A stretch of DNA of 64,000 bases from an uncultured Ruminococcus sp. (lineage in GTDB: Bacteria > Bacillota > Clostridia > Oscillospirales > Ruminococcaceae), in contig CAKSJP010000009.1 in assembly GCA_934463425.1 (NCBI GenBank), positions 1 through 64,000 of the forward strand. Reading direction: 5' to 3'. Below, piece by piece: positions 33,095 through 41,864 of the stretch (position 1 is the stretch's first letter; each line of letters begins with the position of its first letter). Position numbers and translations under genes: made by a program. The notes beneath the pieces were generated by a model. That model was not told the DNA's origin and made no database searches. It saw only the letters and a list, made by a program, of their open reading frames with translations.

Positions 33095-34331
33095 AGCCGG
33101 CGAGGTGATCTCCTACCGCATTCGTGTCAGCCGTGGCTACGACAGCGAGGGAAACAAGCTGAAACCTCACGAAATGACGTGGAAACCCAGCCCCAACATG
33201 ACACCCCGACAGGCGGAAAAAGAGGCACAGCGGCAGGCGTTGCTGTTTGAGGAGCAGTGCAAAAACGGGCTTGCCGGCGATGCAAGCCGCATCACCCTTG
33301 CGGAATTTGTCCCGGTATATCTGGAGCAGAAACAGCAGACACTTTCGCCGATGGTTCTTGAAATGTACTGCCGGGTAATCGATCAAAAAATACTGCCTGC
33401 TCTGGGACATCACAAAATACAAGATCTTCGCCCAGTCCATGTGCAAGCATTTATCCAGCAGCTGTGCAGCATAGACAAGCGAAACCGGGACGGCTCAGAC
33501 AGCGAAGAAAAGCTTTCGGCTGCCAGTGTCAAGCGGTATCTTACAGTGTTGCAGTCTATGTTAAAACTTGCCGTAAAGCGGCGGATTATCAGCGAGAACC
33601 CAGCACGGGCGGAGCTGCTGGACATACCGAAAGCCACTGCCCCGAAGATCGATATTTTCACCAAACAAGAGGCAGCTGTCATGCTGGAGGCACTGGAGCA
33701 GGAGCCGCTGCAATTTCAAGTGCTGATACAGCTTGCTATTATTACCGGTGCAAGACGTGGGGAGCTGGTGGCACTGCGATTTTCTGATATTGACCGGAAA
33801 ACTCGCAAAATCACCATTGAACGGGCTGCGATCAAGCGAACCGGTCAGCCGCCGGAGATCAAACCGCCAAAAGATTATGAAGTGCGGAGCGTAACGGTTA
33901 CGCCGGCGTGTATTGAACTTGTGGACAAACTGGAGCAGGAGAAACGGGCACAGCGGCGGGCTCTGGGCAGCTACTGGAACGAGGGCGGCTGGCTGTTTAC
34001 ACAGGAAAACGGGGACATGATGAACCCGCAAACGCCCACAAAGCAATTTTCAAAGTTTCTGAAACGGCATGACTTCCCGCACCGGAAATTTCACGCACTG
34101 CGGCACACTTCGGCGACGCTGCTTTTATACGGCGGTGTTAGTCTGAAGCAGGTGCAGGGACGGCTCGGGCATGGGGATATTGAAACCACAAACAAGTACC
34201 TGCATTGCTTGCAGGAGGCAGACGAGGAGGCGGCTTGCGTGCTGCAAAGTATGCTGACAGTCAGCCGAAAGCCCAAACCGGAGCAGGCACAGACGCAGAC
34301 AGAACCCACACAGGCGAAAGCCGGGGCATAA
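33066..34331 (+). CDS. int: Tyrosine site-specific integrase
   Basis: A 421-aa phage-type integrase that recombines the element at tRNA-Thr. It has an N-terminal arm-binding region (KAGEVISYRIRVSRGYDSEGNK), a SAM-like core-binding domain (about 75-180) and a catalytic domain with Arg in TGARRGE (about 229), HALRHTSA (about 343) and the nucleophile Tyr in TTNKYLH (about 377). AGGAGG precedes the ATG at 33066, which overlaps the end of the repressor gene by 29 nt, so the two are coupled. It lies about 180 bp from the right attachment site, reading toward it. Confidence 0.95.
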   Translation: MPNITKRKNKAGEVISYRIRVSRGYDSEGNKLKPHEMTWKPSPNMTPRQAEKEAQRQALLFEEQCKNGLAGDASRITLAEFVPVYLEQKQQTLSPMVLEMYCRVIDQKILPALGHHKIQDLRPVHVQAFIQQLCSIDKRNRDGSDSEEKLSAASVKRYLTVLQSMLKLAVKRRIISENPARAELLDIPKATAPKIDIFTKQEAAVMLEALEQEPLQFQVLIQLAIITGARRGELVALRFSDIDRKTRKITIERAAIKRTGQPPEIKPPKDYEVRSVTVTPACIELVDKLEQEKRAQRRALGSYWNEGGWLFTQENGDMMNPQTPTKQFSKFLKRHDFPHRKFHALRHTSATLLLYGGVSLKQVQGRLGHGDIETTNKYLHCLQEADEEAACVLQSMLTVSRKPKPEQAQTQTEPTQAKAGA

Positions 34332-34333
34332 CA

Positions 34334-34380
34334 AAAGCCGCCGCAGGGTGCATGATACACCTTGCAGCGGCTTTCTTTTT
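34334..34380 (+). terminator. Terminator after the integrase
   Basis: AAAGCCGC.GCAGGGTG / CACCTTGCAGCGGCTTT stem followed by CTTTTT. Confidence 0.8.
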
Positions 34381-34420
34381 GTCGGATTTTGCTGGACTTT
34401 GCAGGGACTTTTCGAGGGCT

Positions 34421-34442
34421 TAGTGCCCTAATAGTGCCCTAA
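34421..34442. repeat. Right-end TAGTGCCCTAA repeats
   Basis: Two perfect tandem copies (34421-34431, 34432-34442) match those at the left end (25606-25657) in the same orientation. Candidate integrase arm-binding sites. Confidence 0.55.
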
Positions 34443-34508
34443 GCGTATTTCCCACCCCAAAACCAAAAAGCACGCAACCCCGGGAACTTCCCGAAACTGC
34501 GTGCAAAT

Positions 34509-34587
<79 letters not shown>

Positions 34588-34636
34588 ATTTTTTCTTTTT
34601 GTGGTTTTTGTCGTTTTGAGCGACTCAACATATATG

Positions 34637-34665
34637 ATTATACCACAAACCAGGGGACTTGTCAA
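34637..34665 (-). promoter_or_regulatory. Promoter of tRNA-Thr
   Basis: On the minus strand TTGACA (34660-34665), 17-bp spacer, TATAAT (34637-34642) with extended TGG. The rest of 34588-34953 holds no gene. Confidence 0.8.
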
Positions 34666-34853
34666 CGGATTTTTTGCCTTTTGAAAAAAATAAAGTTTCC
34701 TCCCGGCGAACCAAAGATAAAAAGGTCGGATTTCTGCATCTGAGGTCTTTTTTGGCACAGCAGGAGCAAAAACAAAAGCCGTGAAAATCCCCAGAAGCCG
34801 CGTCCGCCGGCAGAAAAATGTGCGTCGCACAGCAGAACATCCGCATTTATGAC

Positions 34854-34882
34854 TTGAAAATCCAAACCAAGTATGGTATAAT
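34854..34882 (+). promoter_or_regulatory. Promoter of the VanY-like gene
   Basis: TTGAAA (34854-34859), 17-bp spacer, TATAAT (34877-34882) with extended TGG. Confidence 0.75.
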
Positions 34883-34953
34883 AGAAAGTATCACTGCGGC
34901 AGCGCCCCGCACAGGCGCACTCCATCGTGCCATCACAGAAAGGAACAAAACTT

Positions 34954-36033
34954 ATGCGTGAACCAAAAGAATCCTCCGCAAAGCCGGATACCAATAAAAC
35001 ATCCCGTCCCAGGGGCGGCAGCCACGTCCGCAAACGCAAGCTGCGGTTTGACCGTATTGCAGCTGTTGTGATCCCGCTGCTGCTCATTGTCCTGCTGATC
35101 GGCGCGCTCTGCTTCCACAGCTGCCAGCGCCGGAAGGATCCGGAAAGCTCCGGCGGCGCGCCGGTTGCCACCGCCACCACCACCCAGAAGCCCGCAAAGG
35201 ACAAGCCGGCAGAGACCGCTGCGCCGGATGTTGCCACCGGGACCACACAGACCTCTGCCGACGACAGCAGCCGCACAGAGGGCAGGCAGATCACCCTGGC
35301 GGCAGACGGCGTGGATCAGGGCAGCCTGATCCTCATCAACCAGGCGCACAGCTATGACTTCCCCACAGGCGACCCCAAGCTCCAGAGCGTCTATGAAAAC
35401 CGCACCAGCGCCTACAGCGTCAGCGATATGGATGTGCAGCTGGAACAGGAGACCCTGCAGCATCTCAATGCCATGATGGACGATTTTGTCCGGGAGACCG
35501 GGCTCAGCGGCATGCAGGTATTCAGCGGCTATCGGGACAAGGCAGACCAGGATGCCCGGTATGAAAAGGGCAGCACCAGCTTTAAGGGCGGCGCTTCGGA
35601 CTATCACAGCGGCAGAAGCTTCAACCTGAAGATCAACTTCGGCGACGGCACTTCGGACTATTATAATGCAGAAAAATATCCGGAATACAGCTGGATCGCA
35701 GAGCATGCGGCAGAGTACGGCTTTATTGTGCGCTATCCGGAGGGCAAGGAGAGCCAGACCGGCGAGGACAGCCGGACGTATACCTTCCGCTATGTGGGCG
35801 TTCCCCATGCGGCATACATCACCGAGCACAAGCTGAGCCTGGAGGAATATATCGACAAGCTCCACAGCTACAGCGCCTCCAATCCCCTGGAGATCACCGC
35901 AGGCGAAAAGACCTACCGCGTCTTTTATGTCTCCATCGGCGGCACAAATGATGTGGATGTGACCATCCCCGGCAGCACCTACACCGCCTCCGGTGACAAC
36001 ATCAGCGGCTATATCGTGACCTGCGAGGAATAA
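34954..36033 (+). CDS. Membrane-anchored VanY-fold protein, probably catalytically inactive
   Basis: A 359-aa protein with a basic cytoplasmic start, one membrane helix (about 36-56), a Thr/Ala-rich linker, and an extracytoplasmic domain resembling VanY/M15 D-alanyl-D-alanine carboxypeptidases ([33 protein letters not shown]). Where active members have SEHxTGxAxD and EPWHxRYVG, this one has [10 protein letters not shown] (about 215) and [10 protein letters not shown] (about 272). The zinc ligands His, Asp, His and the catalytic Glu are replaced by Tyr, Asn, Thr and Arg. It is likely a peptidoglycan-binding pseudo-enzyme. AAAGGA precedes the start. Confidence 0.8.
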   Translation: MREPKESSAKPDTNKTSRPRGGSHVRKRKLRFDRIAAVVIPLLLIVLLIGALCFHSCQRRKDPESSGGAPVATATTTQKPAKDKPAETAAPDVATGTTQTSADDSSRTEGRQITLAADGVDQGSLILINQAHSYDFPTGDPKLQSVYENRTSAYSVSDMDVQLEQETLQHLNAMMDDFVRETGLSGMQVFSGYRDKADQDARYEKGSTSFKGGASDYHSGRSFNLKINFGDGTSDYYNAEKYPEYSWIAEHAAEYGFIVRYPEGKESQTGEDSRTYTFRYVGVPHAAYITEHKLSLEEYIDKLHSYSASNPLEITAGEKTYRVFYVSIGGTNDVDVTIPGSTYTASGDNISGYIVTCEE

Positions 36034-36092
36034 GAACAGCACCGCTGCAGCGCGCCGTCCGGCATCTGCGGCGGTGTTTTTGTATCCTCCAG

Positions 36093-36169
36093 ACTGGTAT
36101 GCAAGCAAACTGGTATGCAAAAAAAACGCAAAACTGGCAATTGTGATAATACCAAAACTGTGGTATCCT
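36093..36169 (+). promoter_or_regulatory. pdxST promoter with direct repeats
   Basis: TTGTGA (36141-36146)-N17-TATCCT (36164-36169). Upstream are direct repeats ACTGGTATGCAA at 36093-36104 and 36109-36120, with a partial third (ACTGGCAA) at 36133-36140. MocR/PdxR-type regulators of PLP synthesis are known to use direct repeats; no such gene is in the window. Confidence 0.55.
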
Positions 36170-36226
36170 AGAGGCAGATGCTCCGGGAAATGCCGGGGCA
36201 AATCATCATATCTGGAGGGATCCCCT

Positions 36227-37099
36227 ATGGGAAATCGTTATGAACTGAACAAAAACCTGGCGCAGATGCTCAAGGGCGGCGTCATTATGGACGTTACCAC
36301 ACCGGAACAGGCAAAGATCGCCGAAGCAGCCGGCGCCTGTGCCGTTATGGCGCTGGAGCGCATCCCGGCAGACATCCGCGCAGCCGGCGGCGTATCCCGC
36401 ATGAGCGACCCGAAAATGATCCGCGGCATCCAGGAGGCTGTCAGCATCCCGGTCATGGCAAAGTGCCGCATCGGCCACTTCGCAGAGGCACAGATCCTGC
36501 AGGCCATCGAGATCGACTATATCGACGAGAGCGAAGTGCTGTCTCCGGCAGATGACAAGTATCATATCGACAAGACCAAGTTCGATGTACCCTTTGTCTG
36601 CGGCGCAAAGGATCTGGGCGAGGCGCTGCGCCGCATCAACGAGGGCGCATCCATGATCCGCACCAAGGGCGAGCCGGGCACAGGCGACGTGGTACAGGCT
36701 GTCCGCCACATGCGCATGATGCAGGCAGAGATCCGCCGTCTCCAGTCCATGGCAGAGGACGAGCTGTTCGACGCTGCCAAGGAGCTGCGCGTTCCCTATG
36801 ATCTGGTGCAGTATGTACACGACAACGGCAAGCTGCCGGTAGTCAACTTTGCAGCAGGCGGCGTAGCCACTCCGGCAGACGCGGCGCTGATGATGCAGCT
36901 GGGCGCAGAGGGCGTGTTCGTCGGCTCTGGTATCTTTAAGTCCGGCGACCCGGCAAAGCGCGCAGCAGCCATCGTAAAGGCTGTCACCAACTTCCAGGAT
37001 GCCAAGATGCTGGCAGAGCTGTCCACCGACCTGGGCGAAGCGATGGTCGGCATCAATGAACAGGAGATCTCCCTGCTCATGGCGGAGCGCGGCAAGTAA
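36227..37099 (+). CDS. pdxS: Pyridoxal 5'-phosphate synthase lyase subunit
   Basis: PdxS condenses ribose 5-phosphate, glyceraldehyde 3-phosphate and ammonia (from PdxT) into PLP; it forms a dodecamer. The 290-aa product has the family hallmarks [58 protein letters not shown] and the C-terminal [28 protein letters not shown] phosphate site. The catalytic lysines fall in KCRIGH and [11 protein letters not shown]. The ATG at 36227 follows GGAGGGA. It overlaps pdxT by one base. Confidence 0.97.
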   Translation: MGNRYELNKNLAQMLKGGVIMDVTTPEQAKIAEAAGACAVMALERIPADIRAAGGVSRMSDPKMIRGIQEAVSIPVMAKCRIGHFAEAQILQAIEIDYIDESEVLSPADDKYHIDKTKFDVPFVCGAKDLGEALRRINEGASMIRTKGEPGTGDVVQAVRHMRMMQAEIRRLQSMAEDELFDAAKELRVPYDLVQYVHDNGKLPVVNFAAGGVATPADAALMMQLGAEGVFVGSGIFKSGDPAKRAAAIVKAVTNFQDAKMLAELSTDLGEAMVGINEQEISLLMAERGK

Positions 37100-37671
37100 T
37101 GCGCATCGGGATTCTTGCACTGCAGGGTGCATTCGCAGAACACCGCGCCATTTTGCAGAAGCTGGGTGCAGACAGTTTTGAGATCCGGCAGAAGGGCGAT
37201 CTGGCGCAGCCCATGGACGGGCTCATCATTCCCGGCGGCGAGAGCACCGTCATGGGAAAGCTGCTGAAGGAGCTGGACTGCTATGACGAGATCCGCAGCC
37301 GCATCGAAAACGGACTGCCGGTATTCGGCACATGCGCCGGTCTGATCCTGCTGGCAAAGGAGGCAGAGGGCGGAAAGATCCAGCTGGGCACGATGGATAT
37401 CGCAGCGCGGCGCAACGCCTACGGCAGACAGCTGGGCAGCTTTTCCACCACCGCAGAGATGAAGGGCGTGGGCGAGATCCCCATGGTATTCATCCGCGCG
37501 CCGTACATCACAGAGGTCTCCGGGGACACCGAGATCCTGGCAGAGGTGGACGGCAGGATCGTGGCGGCCAGAGAGGGCAGCCAGCTGGTCACGGCGTTTC
37601 ATCCGGAGCTGACCGATGACACCCGCGTCCATGCCTATTTCCTGCACATGATCGAAACGGCAGACCAGTGA
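37099..37671 (+). CDS. pdxT: Pyridoxal 5'-phosphate synthase glutaminase subunit
   Basis: PdxT hydrolyses glutamine and feeds ammonia to PdxS. The 190-aa class I glutamine amidotransferase has [13 protein letters not shown], the oxyanion GGEST loop (near 46), the nucleophile Cys in [11 protein letters not shown] (near 78) and the catalytic His-Glu pair in [10 protein letters not shown] (near 170). The start overlaps the pdxS stop (TAATG), so the two subunits should be made in a coupled way. A terminator follows at about 37700. Confidence 0.97.
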   Translation: MRIGILALQGAFAEHRAILQKLGADSFEIRQKGDLAQPMDGLIIPGGESTVMGKLLKELDCYDEIRSRIENGLPVFGTCAGLILLAKEAEGGKIQLGTMDIAARRNAYGRQLGSFSTTAEMKGVGEIPMVFIRAPYITEVSGDTEILAEVDGRIVAAREGSQLVTAFHPELTDDTRVHAYFLHMIETADQ

Positions 37672-37699
37672 TCTGCATCGAAAAACAGAATCAGCCTGT

Positions 37700-37758
37700 G
37701 ACCCCCTTGGCGCAGACCCGGAAGCAAAGCCTCCGCGCCTGTTCTGAGGGGGTCTTTT
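37700..37758 (+). terminator. Terminator after pdxT
   Basis: GACCCCCTTGG...TGAGGGGGTC followed by TTTTT, with an inner stem. Confidence 0.7.
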
Positions 37759-37786
37759 TGCAGGCGGCATATATGTGGGGCGGCGC

Positions 37787-37819
37787 AAAAAAGCCTCCCT
37801 GCCGCACAGCAGAGAGGCT
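37787..37819 (-). terminator. Terminator after the LRR-dockerin gene
   Basis: On the minus strand AGCCTCTCT-GCTGTGCGGC-AGGGAGGCT followed by TTTTTT. Confidence 0.7.
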
Positions 37820-37876
37820 CTGTCGGTCTGCCCGGAAGAGGGCGGACGGTTTGGTATCAGACGGACACGCGCCGGC

Positions 37877-39907
37877 TTATTTTCCCAGAATGGTATCCCA
37901 GGAGGGTTCCATGCCTGCGCCGTCCTGTGCGATAAAGGTGAGGAGATATGCGGCATCCTTGGAGCTGATCTCGCCGTTTCCGTCAATGTCAGCAGCCGCA
38001 AGCTGATCGTCGGTGAGCGTGGTATCCATGCCCACGGCGAGGCGGGCGATATAGGTCAGGATCTGTGCAACGTCGGTGGCATTGAGGGTGTCGTTGCCGT
38101 CGATGTCGCCCTTTGCCAATGTTGGAGTAGGCTCTGTGGTGGTTGTTGTTGTTGTGGTGGTGGTTTCGGTGGTAGTTTCGGTGGTGGTTTCAGTAGTAGT
38201 CTCAGTAGTAGTTTCGGTGGTAACTACGTAGTCTCCGTAGTGTATTGTAGCTTCTTCTATAGCATCGTTATAGGACTCAATATCCATGCTGTTCCATTCT
38301 GTTTCCGTACCGCCAAAATATACATCTGTGATACCAGAACAATTATTAAATGCATTATCACGAATGGAAACGATGCTCTGCGGCAAAGCAACAATTTTCA
38401 TTGCCATGCAATCCTTAAAGGCATACATTGCAACTTCTGTCATACCATCCGGAAGCACGATTTCCTTCAAATTCGTGCAGCCATCAAAAAATCCTTTAAA
38501 TACCTCGTTATTATTATCGATATAAGAATAATAAGGCAAAGCTTTCAGATTATCAGAAAGCTTTATGCTTGTCAAACCGGCACAGTCATAAAACACACCG
38601 CCTCCAACTTCTGCAACAGAATTTGGCATCTGAAATGTTGTCAGCAATTTACAACCAGAAAACGCTGCATCTCCAATTTTTGTAACAGATTCCGGAATCG
38701 TAATATTTGCAAGATTAGAACAATTTTCAAACGATTTGTTTCCAATACTCGTAATATTATTTGCCAAAGACACTTCGCTCAAACTTGAGCATCCAGAGAA
38801 CATGTTATCCGGCACATCAGAAATTTCCATATTGCGATTAAACTTTACTTTCTTCAAAGAAGTGCAACCCTCAAAAATATTGCTGCCCAAAGAAACAATG
38901 CTTTTCGGTAATGTGATCTCTGTTAAGCTGTCGCAATTATAAAACGCTTTTGTGCCAATATATTTCAAAGAACTCAGCAGCGTCACACTGCTTGTACTAT
39001 AAGCAACCCCATCAGTGTCATTGAAAGCTCTATCTGCAATACCAACCGTTCCTTCTTTTAATTCCACATCACCGTTTGTGCCTTGTACCAGCCAATTCCC
39101 CACATATTTTACTGCTGTTTCCTGCTGTGATAACAACGGAGTATATGCAAATGCCAGTTCTCCAATATGCGTAATGGTATCCGGCAACTTTACTTCTTTC
39201 AGAGAATAACATCTATTAAAAGTTAAAGGCTCAATAGAAGTCATACTTTCAGGAATCGTAATAGAGACCAATCTTTCAGCATCCTCAAATGCACGTTCTC
39301 CAATAGCAACAACAGAATTTGGAAGAGTGATTCCAGTAATATTAGAACCACAAAAGGCTAAAGCTCCAATATATTTTAGTGAATCCGGCAGAGTCACCTC
39401 ATTAACTTTACTATTACATATACTAAAATCAGCAAGTCCAACAGTGTCTGGTGCTACATCCACTTTGCTTTCACCATTGCATGAATACAGCCATTTTCCA
39501 ACATAGATCGGACCAGTTTTATTTTCTGTTAACGCAGTCTCGTAAAATGCATCTCTGCCAATACTAGTAATCGTATCCGGCAGTGTGACTCTGTCTACCT
39601 GTCTTTTAACATAAAATGCCTCCTTTCCAATTCGAGTAACCGGCGTTCCATCAATCTCAGCCGGTACATTCACAGATGATCCTGCACCATAATAAGAAAC
39701 AATTTCAATCGTTCCATCCTCTTGATACCGATAAGTAAATTGATCTTCATAAGACGGATACTCAGAATCTGCCGTTACAAAGCTTGCAGATTCTGCTGTA
39801 TCCAGTACCGCAGAATCACTCATGGCATATGCGGGAAAACTTACTGCGCCCCCGGCACACATTACCCCAGCCGTCAAAACCGCCAAAAATTTCTTCATTT
39901 TCCTCAT
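37877..39907 (-). CDS. Secreted BspA-type leucine-rich-repeat protein with C-terminal dockerin
   Basis: A 676-aa exported protein: signal peptide (cleavage after AYA, about 28), then about 500 residues of BspA/LRR_5 repeats (units such as LTEITLPKSIVSLGSNIFEGCTSLKKV), a Thr-rich linker (about 562-597) and a type I dockerin (about 600-676) with two Ca-binding repeats, GDIDGNDTLNATDVAQILTY and ADIDGNGEISSKDAAYLLTF. The dockerin predicts attachment to a cohesin-bearing scaffold at the cell surface; the LRR part suggests adhesion rather than catalysis. The LRR part is more AT-rich than its neighbours. A 17-T tract lies in its promoter. Confidence 0.9.
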   Translation of the reverse strand: MRKMKKFLAVLTAGVMCAGGAVSFPAYAMSDSAVLDTAESASFVTADSEYPSYEDQFTYRYQEDGTIEIVSYYGAGSSVNVPAEIDGTPVTRIGKEAFYVKRQVDRVTLPDTITSIGRDAFYETALTENKTGPIYVGKWLYSCNGESKVDVAPDTVGLADFSICNSKVNEVTLPDSLKYIGALAFCGSNITGITLPNSVVAIGERAFEDAERLVSITIPESMTSIEPLTFNRCYSLKEVKLPDTITHIGELAFAYTPLLSQQETAVKYVGNWLVQGTNGDVELKEGTVGIADRAFNDTDGVAYSTSSVTLLSSLKYIGTKAFYNCDSLTEITLPKSIVSLGSNIFEGCTSLKKVKFNRNMEISDVPDNMFSGCSSLSEVSLANNITSIGNKSFENCSNLANITIPESVTKIGDAAFSGCKLLTTFQMPNSVAEVGGGVFYDCAGLTSIKLSDNLKALPYYSYIDNNNEVFKGFFDGCTNLKEIVLPDGMTEVAMYAFKDCMAMKIVALPQSIVSIRDNAFNNCSGITDVYFGGTETEWNSMDIESYNDAIEEATIHYGDYVVTTETTTETTTETTTETTTETTTTTTTTTTEPTPTLAKGDIDGNDTLNATDVAQILTYIARLAVGMDTTLTDDQLAAADIDGNGEISSKDAAYLLTFIAQDGAGMEPSWDTILGK

Positions 39908-39980
39908 TACAATAAACTCCCTTCACAAATTTTTCATTGCACAAAAGTACAACTCTCCATGATATATTGTAACATTGTCT

Positions 39981-40014
39981 ATTATAACGCAAAAAAAAAA
40001 AAAAAAAGATACAA
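39981..40014 (-). promoter_or_regulatory. Promoter with 17-T homopolymer spacer
   Basis: On the minus strand TTGTAT (40009-40014), C, seventeen T (39991-40007), GCGT, TATAAT (39981-39986). The spacer is now 22 bp; loss of five T would give 17. It lies between the upstream gene's terminator and the LRR-dockerin gene. Confidence 0.6.
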
Positions 40015-40050
40015 CTTTTTAGGAATATTCTGTGAATTTTGAAGTTCTCA

Positions 40051-40082
40051 CAAAAAAGTCCCCTTTTATCCAAAGGAGACTG
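40051..40082 (-). terminator. Terminator after the DUF4363 gene
   Basis: On the minus strand AGTC.CCTTTG-GATA-AAAGG.GACT followed by TTTTTT. Confidence 0.65.
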
Positions 40083-40094
40083 TACCACTCGTTT

Positions 40095-40469
40095 TCACAA
40101 AATATTCCACCAAAAGGGCATTTCGCTTTCGCCCAGGCGCTGAATCCACATCCGCGCCTCTGACAGCTCCGACTCCAGCTCGTCGCAGTCCGCCCCGAGC
40201 ATCGGCGTCAGGTGGGCGACCGTCACGTCGATCTGGACGACCTTGTCCCGCCATACCACCAGATTCAGCCGCCGCTCGGACTTTTCCCACTGCTCGTAGA
40301 AGTCCTGATACGCCTGCTCCGCCTCCTCCGGCGATGCCTCTGCCGCGTCCCGGAGGGTGTCCAGCTGCGCCAGAAGGCGGCTCGTCTCCGACCGCACCAG
40401 CCACGCCGCACCGCCGCTGAGCAGCACCAGCGCCAACAGGATCGCACACCCCAGTCTCACACGATTCAT
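40095..40469 (-). CDS. DUF4363 family protein
   Basis: A 124-aa protein with one N-terminal membrane helix (about 8-26) and an extracytoplasmic helical domain containing a Glu-rich stretch and the motif WEKSERRLNLVVWRDKVVQID. DUF4363 proteins typically follow DUF421 genes, as here, where the ATG overlaps the DUF421 stop (ATGA). Function unknown; a partner or regulator of the DUF421 membrane protein is the simplest reading. Confidence 0.85.
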   Translation of the reverse strand: MNRVRLGCAILLALVLLSGGAAWLVRSETSRLLAQLDTLRDAAEASPEEAEQAYQDFYEQWEKSERRLNLVVWRDKVVQIDVTVAHLTPMLGADCDELESELSEARMWIQRLGESEMPFWWNIL

Positions 40470-41149
40470 GCTCCGTCCCCCCGTTTCTTCGGAATCACCG
40501 TACAGCTGCCCTCTGCATCACTGACCATGAGAAACACCTGCTTTTCCGTCAGGCGGTACTCCGCCAGCTTCTGCTCCAGCCAGGTCTGGTTTTTCCCCAG
40601 CATCGCCAGGGACTTTTCCATGACTCTGCCGTCCTGTATCACCGCGATGGGCGGATTCTGCGCCGCCTTTTTCAGCGAGATGTCCTCCGGCGTCAGCGGC
40701 TGGCACGCCGCCCTGAGACAGACAGAGACCGTGCCTGTGGTCTCCATCACGGCGAACTGCACCTGGCTGATGTCGAACACCTGCTGCTGCCGGAGCGCCG
40801 TCATCAGGTCATCCACCGACAGCCGCAGGTCGCGCATGGTCGCCTGTTCGATCTGTCCGTCCCGGACAATGATCTTCGGCCGCCCGGAGATGATGCGGCG
40901 CATCCGCAGGGACTTCAGGGTCAGCCAGGAGACAACAGCCTCGAAGCACACCAGGGTCAGGATGGGCAGGATCCCCAGTACCAGGGGGATGCTGGTGTCC
41001 TCCAGGGGCAGCGTGGCGATGTTGGAGATCAGGATCGTAATGACCAGCTCAGAGGGCTGCAGCTCGCCAAGCTGGCGCTTCCCCATCAGGCGCACCCCGA
41101 AGATCACCACAATGTACAGGATCAGCGAACGGATGAGAACAACACTCAT
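40466..41149 (-). CDS. DUF421 (YetF/YkjA-like) membrane protein
   Basis: A 227-aa protein with three N-terminal membrane helices (about 4-24, 37-55, 60-80) and a soluble C-terminal domain. Family motifs include RLMGKRQLGELQPSELVITILISNIA and SGRPKIIVRDGQI. Bacillus relatives are linked to spore membranes and stress; molecular function is not established. The start at 41149 follows AAAGGAGG; the longer frame to 41185 has no site. It lies between gtrA and DUF4363 in an operon. Confidence 0.88.
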   Translation of the reverse strand: MSVVLIRSLILYIVVIFGVRLMGKRQLGELQPSELVITILISNIATLPLEDTSIPLVLGILPILTLVCFEAVVSWLTLKSLRMRRIISGRPKIIVRDGQIEQATMRDLRLSVDDLMTALRQQQVFDISQVQFAVMETTGTVSVCLRAACQPLTPEDISLKKAAQNPPIAVIQDGRVMEKSLAMLGKNQTWLEQKLAEYRLTEKQVFLMVSDAEGSCTVIPKKRGDGA

Positions 41150-41209
41150 GAAAAAAGCGCCTCCTTTCATACGGATAGTATGCACAGAGACGCTTTGGAT
41201 TATACTGTT

Positions 41210-41716
41210 TTATTCTGTCTTTTCTTTTTTCTGAAAGATGACCAGCTTGCTGAAAATATAGTTCAGCACCAGGATCACGATCTGCGCCGCGATCTTCACC
41301 AGCAGCGACCGCCACGCGACGATCTCGCCGTCCACGGTGGCGAAAAAGTGGTTGCCCAGCTCCATAATGAGCAGCTCCAGGAAATAGGTCACCAGGCGCG
41401 CGCCGTAGAACATGCCAAATTCCCGCCAGAACGCCGCACGGGTATGCGTCACGCTCTGGAACACATACTTCTTGTTGGTGAAAAAGGCAAAGGTCACCGC
41501 GAAGATCCAGGAGATCGTGGTGGACAGCCCGGTGTTCAGCCAGTTCGCAATGTGAAGCTGATTCAACAGCGCCGTGGGCAAGATCTGAAAAATCAGCGAG
41601 ACGACGGTAGTCAGACCGCCCACAATGATGTACATCCACACAGACTCGTGGGCATACCAGAGCTTCCGGATGGGCTTCGGCATATGGTCAACGATCCAGC
41701 GAATTGCTTTTAACAT
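41210..41716 (-). CDS. GtrA family membrane protein
   Basis: A 168-aa protein with four membrane helices and the GtrA signature (VGGLTTVVSLIFQILPTALLN...FAVTFAFFTNKKYVFQS...LNYIFSKLVIF). GtrA proteins work with polyprenyl-phosphate glycosyltransferases in moving lipid-linked sugars across the membrane. A GT2 of that type is at 10.1 kb in this window but not adjacent. It is first in the operon with DUF421 and DUF4363 (gap 60 nt). Confidence 0.9.
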   Translation of the reverse strand: MLKAIRWIVDHMPKPIRKLWYAHESVWMYIIVGGLTTVVSLIFQILPTALLNQLHIANWLNTGLSTTISWIFAVTFAFFTNKKYVFQSVTHTRAAFWREFGMFYGARLVTYFLELLIMELGNHFFATVDGEIVAWRSLLVKIAAQIVILVLNYIFSKLVIFQKKEKTE

Positions 41717-41755
41717 AAAAATAACCCCTTTTTTGATTCATTTCTGCACTTTCTC

Positions 41756-41784
41756 TTGATTCTTTTCAAATTTTATGGTATGAT
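41756..41784 (+). promoter_or_regulatory. Promoter of the CNNM/HlyC gene
   Basis: TTGATT (41756-41761), 17-bp spacer, TATGAT (41779-41784). The in-frame ATG at 41787 is at the predicted transcription start, so the TTG at 41865 with GGGAGG is the better start. Confidence 0.65.
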
Positions 41785-41864
41785 ATATGTTAAATGAATA
41801 TCACACATTTCACGGCAGCCGCCCAAGAAGCCGGCTGTCCCGATTCCATTGGGAGGAACTACTT

